64,000 bases of DNA, taken from positions 124,001 through 188,000 of the forward strand of contig JACATG010000001.1 of assembly GCA_013390905.1 (NCBI GenBank), written 5' to 3'. This DNA is from Marine Group I thaumarchaeote. GTDB lineage: Archaea > Thermoproteota > Nitrososphaeria > Nitrososphaerales > Nitrosopumilaceae. Numbering within the stretch: position 1 is the stretch's first letter; each line of letters starts with the position of its first letter. The translations under genes and the position numbers were made by a program. Shown here one piece after another: positions 62,822 to 64,000 of the stretch. The notes under the pieces were generated by a model. The model saw nothing but the letters and a program-made list of their open reading frames with translations, ran no database searches and was not told the DNA's origin.

Positions 62822-63466
62822 ATGGCAATGCCACAAGGCTATGACGGTACCAGAACTGATGATGAATCGGAGAGAACTACTAATGTTGATGAATACAGAC
62901 GAACTTGCATTGATTTCATTGAAGATATTTCTCATAACTATGAGGAATGGGTTGATTATTACAAATTGCCTGAGGATGAAGACAAAAGAAGACGTGAAGG
63001 AATTCGCGCAACCATTACAAGAACAAATGAATGGATTGCAAAGGTTGCTCAATCTATCAAAGCAGTTGATATTGTTATGAACGATGGAATCCAAAAGATG
63101 GCCGAATCAACTGCCGGTAAACCCCTTGAGATTGGAATTTTTATAAATCATAAATCTAGCTTTACTGAAACAAAACCTGGAATTATTGATGTTATCGTTA
63201 AAGCAAGTGGAAGAAAGGGAAGAAAAACTAAACTTGGGTTTCATTTTAAAGATGATAGATTTAGAATAGAATCAACTTGTGGGGCATATTTTGATGAAAC
63301 TGATTTACCTACTGAAGAACTTGAAATGATGGATATACATCTGAAACTTCATGCAGAAAATGCCAAACAGCGCGATGTTATCTCATTTACGGTAACTGTC
63401 TGTGATGTTGAGAACGATGTTGAATTTGACAGAAGAGGAGTTACAACAATAGTTCATCTGGTGTGA
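62822..63466 (+). CDS. Hypothetical protein
   Basis: The 214-residue protein has a charged helical first half (NVDEYRRTCIDFIEDISHNYEEWVDYYKLPEDEDKRRREGIRATITRTNEWIAKVAQSIKAVD). The second half is beta-rich ('LEIGIFINHKSSFTETKPGIIDVIVKASGRKGRKTKLGFHFKDDRFRI'). No signal peptide or membrane segment. It is not a member of a family I recognise. It converges with the beta-propeller remnant, one base between. Confidence 0.65.
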   Translation: MAMPQGYDGTRTDDESERTTNVDEYRRTCIDFIEDISHNYEEWVDYYKLPEDEDKRRREGIRATITRTNEWIAKVAQSIKAVDIVMNDGIQKMAESTAGKPLEIGIFINHKSSFTETKPGIIDVIVKASGRKGRKTKLGFHFKDDRFRIESTCGAYFDETDLPTEELEMMDIHLKLHAENAKQRDVISFTVTVCDVENDVEFDRRGVTTIVHLV

Positions 63467-63467
63467 C

Positions 63468-63815
63468 TTAACGTAGAATCTCTTCCTCAAGATACTCAAT
63501 AAATTTTCCAGTGTTTTCTAGTTTTATTAAATTAATTTCTTCTAGGTCATTAAAGGAATTCATCTTTAGATATCTTTCTGATACAGTATACAAGACATCA
63601 TCAATATAGAATGTCCTTGCATTTCCCATTCCATAATAACGTGAGTCATCTGCAGAGTGGGTAATGATTCCTTTGAGATTAAAACCATCTGAACTGTTCA
63701 AATCAAATACATAGAATCCATTCCAGCGATTGTAATCAGGTGCAAACATCTTGGAACTTGAATTTTCATTCAGGCTTTCCGCATCACCACTAATTGGAAT
63801 TAAGCGTGACTTCAA
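63468..63815 (-). pseudogene. C-terminal fragment of a beta-propeller protein
   Basis: The 115-residue reading frame reads 'YNRWNGFYVFDLNSSDGFNLKGIITHSADDSRYYGMGNARTFYIDDVLYTVSERYLKMNSFNDLEEINLIKL', matching the last blade of large secreted beta-propeller proteins (Beta_propel type, usually about 600 residues). The signal peptide and all other blades are missing. The frame has a stop just before its TTG start, and it overlaps the upstream gene by 26 bases. It is more likely a truncated remnant than a working gene, unless expressed from an internal ATG (63749). Confidence 0.55.
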
Positions 63816-64000
63816 TTGTTACCCTCTTCTCTTTTGCTTTTTTTTCACCCGGATATTTTAACTGGGAAATTTTTTTACTTAGTTCTTCATCTGTTACTAA
63901 CTTTGCCTTTCCTAAAAAAATAAAATTATTGTATTCTATTTTTACTTCAGAATTTATCAAGGCATTTTTAAACCAGTCTCCATCTGGTTTGTGTCTAGAA
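63790..64000 (-). CDS. C-terminal part of a probable flavin/F420 split-barrel oxidoreductase
   Basis: The open frame enters from the right edge and ends at TAG 63790-63792, 69 residues: 'HKPDGDWFKNALINSEVKIEYNNFIFLGKAKLVTDEEL' then a basic end (YPGEKKAKEKRVTIEVTLNSN). The 'DWFKNAL...VKIEY...GKAKLV' pattern resembles the C-terminal half of small deazaflavin/pyridoxamine-oxidase-like split barrels. The N-terminal half is outside the window, so the assignment is tentative. Confidence 0.45.
   Translation of the reverse strand, partial: SRHKPDGDWFKNALINSEVKIEYNNFIFLGKAKLVTDEELSKKISQLKYPGEKKAKEKRVTIEVTLNSN

Overview
The window is a gene-dense, AT-rich archaeal chromosome segment, most likely from a marine ammonia-oxidising Nitrosopumilus-type thaumarchaeon. 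The lineage markers are: an unsplit RNA polymerase rpoA (A' and A'' in one 1263-residue protein) beside an unsplit rpoB; a eukaryote-like topoisomerase IB; the ADP-forming acyl-CoA synthetase / enoyl-CoA hydratase pair of the thaumarchaeal 3-hydroxypropionate/4-hydroxybutyrate carbon-fixation cycle; F420 ligase CofE; intron-bearing tRNAs; and secreted proteins with repeated 'IPSWIK..AGWWADG...FLIKEGIM' segments. No phage, insertion sequence, CRISPR array or rRNA gene was seen.

Layout. 1-10.5 kb: the end of a secreted protein, then the transcription/translation block rpoH-rpoB-rpoA, an LSm protein, a broken zinc-ribbon gene, L30e, NusA, S12 and S7. 10.5-24.4 kb: tRNA-Gln, a cysteine-cluster protein, an FAD reductase-like protein, a secreted WADG-repeat protein, a small C2H2 protein next to a GGQ release-factor paralogue, tRNA-Met, topoisomerase IB, an SDR, a DUF1998 helicase, a solitary DNA methyltransferase, TatA, an MFS-UbiE pair, proteasome alpha and a winged-helix regulator. 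24.4-37 kb: metabolism (glutamate dehydrogenase, class I amidotransferase, the carbon-fixation pair, CofE, two tandem LeuC-LeuD pairs, a sugar nucleotidyltransferase) with several lineage-specific unknowns. 37-45 kb: ribosomal and RNA-processing superoperons (rpoD-L18e-L13-S9 leftward; SBDS-Rrp4-Rrp41-Rrp42-L37Ae-Pcc1-prefoldin-beta rightward), XPF nuclease, Nob1 and NAD kinase. 45-54 kb: rhodanese, ferredoxin fusion, GT2 glycosyltransferase, coiled-coil protein, a palindrome-flanked CPA2 antiporter, tRNA-Gly and L10e. 54-64 kb: tRNA splicing endonuclease, an orphan PLD-like domain, an arginase-family/P5C dehydrogenase/proline dehydrogenase cluster, tRNA-Glu, two tiny cysteine proteins, a large secreted WADG-repeat protein, a TPR protein, unknowns, and a probable beta-propeller gene remnant at the right edge.

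How the genes fit together. Most of the window is information processing: RNA synthesis (rpoHBAD, NusA), ribosome proteins and biogenesis (SBDS, Nob1), RNA decay (exosome), tRNA modification (Pcc1) and tRNA splicing (EndA, with two spliced tRNAs present). The metabolic genes link autotrophic carbon fixation to leucine synthesis and to glutamate/proline/arginine nitrogen flow.

Most worth a second look: the C2H2 + GGQ pair that resembles a split Vms1/ANKZF1; the EndA that lacks the catalytic histidine at its usual place; two unlisted cysteine-rich miniproteins; a 26-bp perfect palindrome at the antiporter start; a ferredoxin fused to an unknown ~200-residue domain; and gene remnants at 8.2 kb and 63.5 kb.
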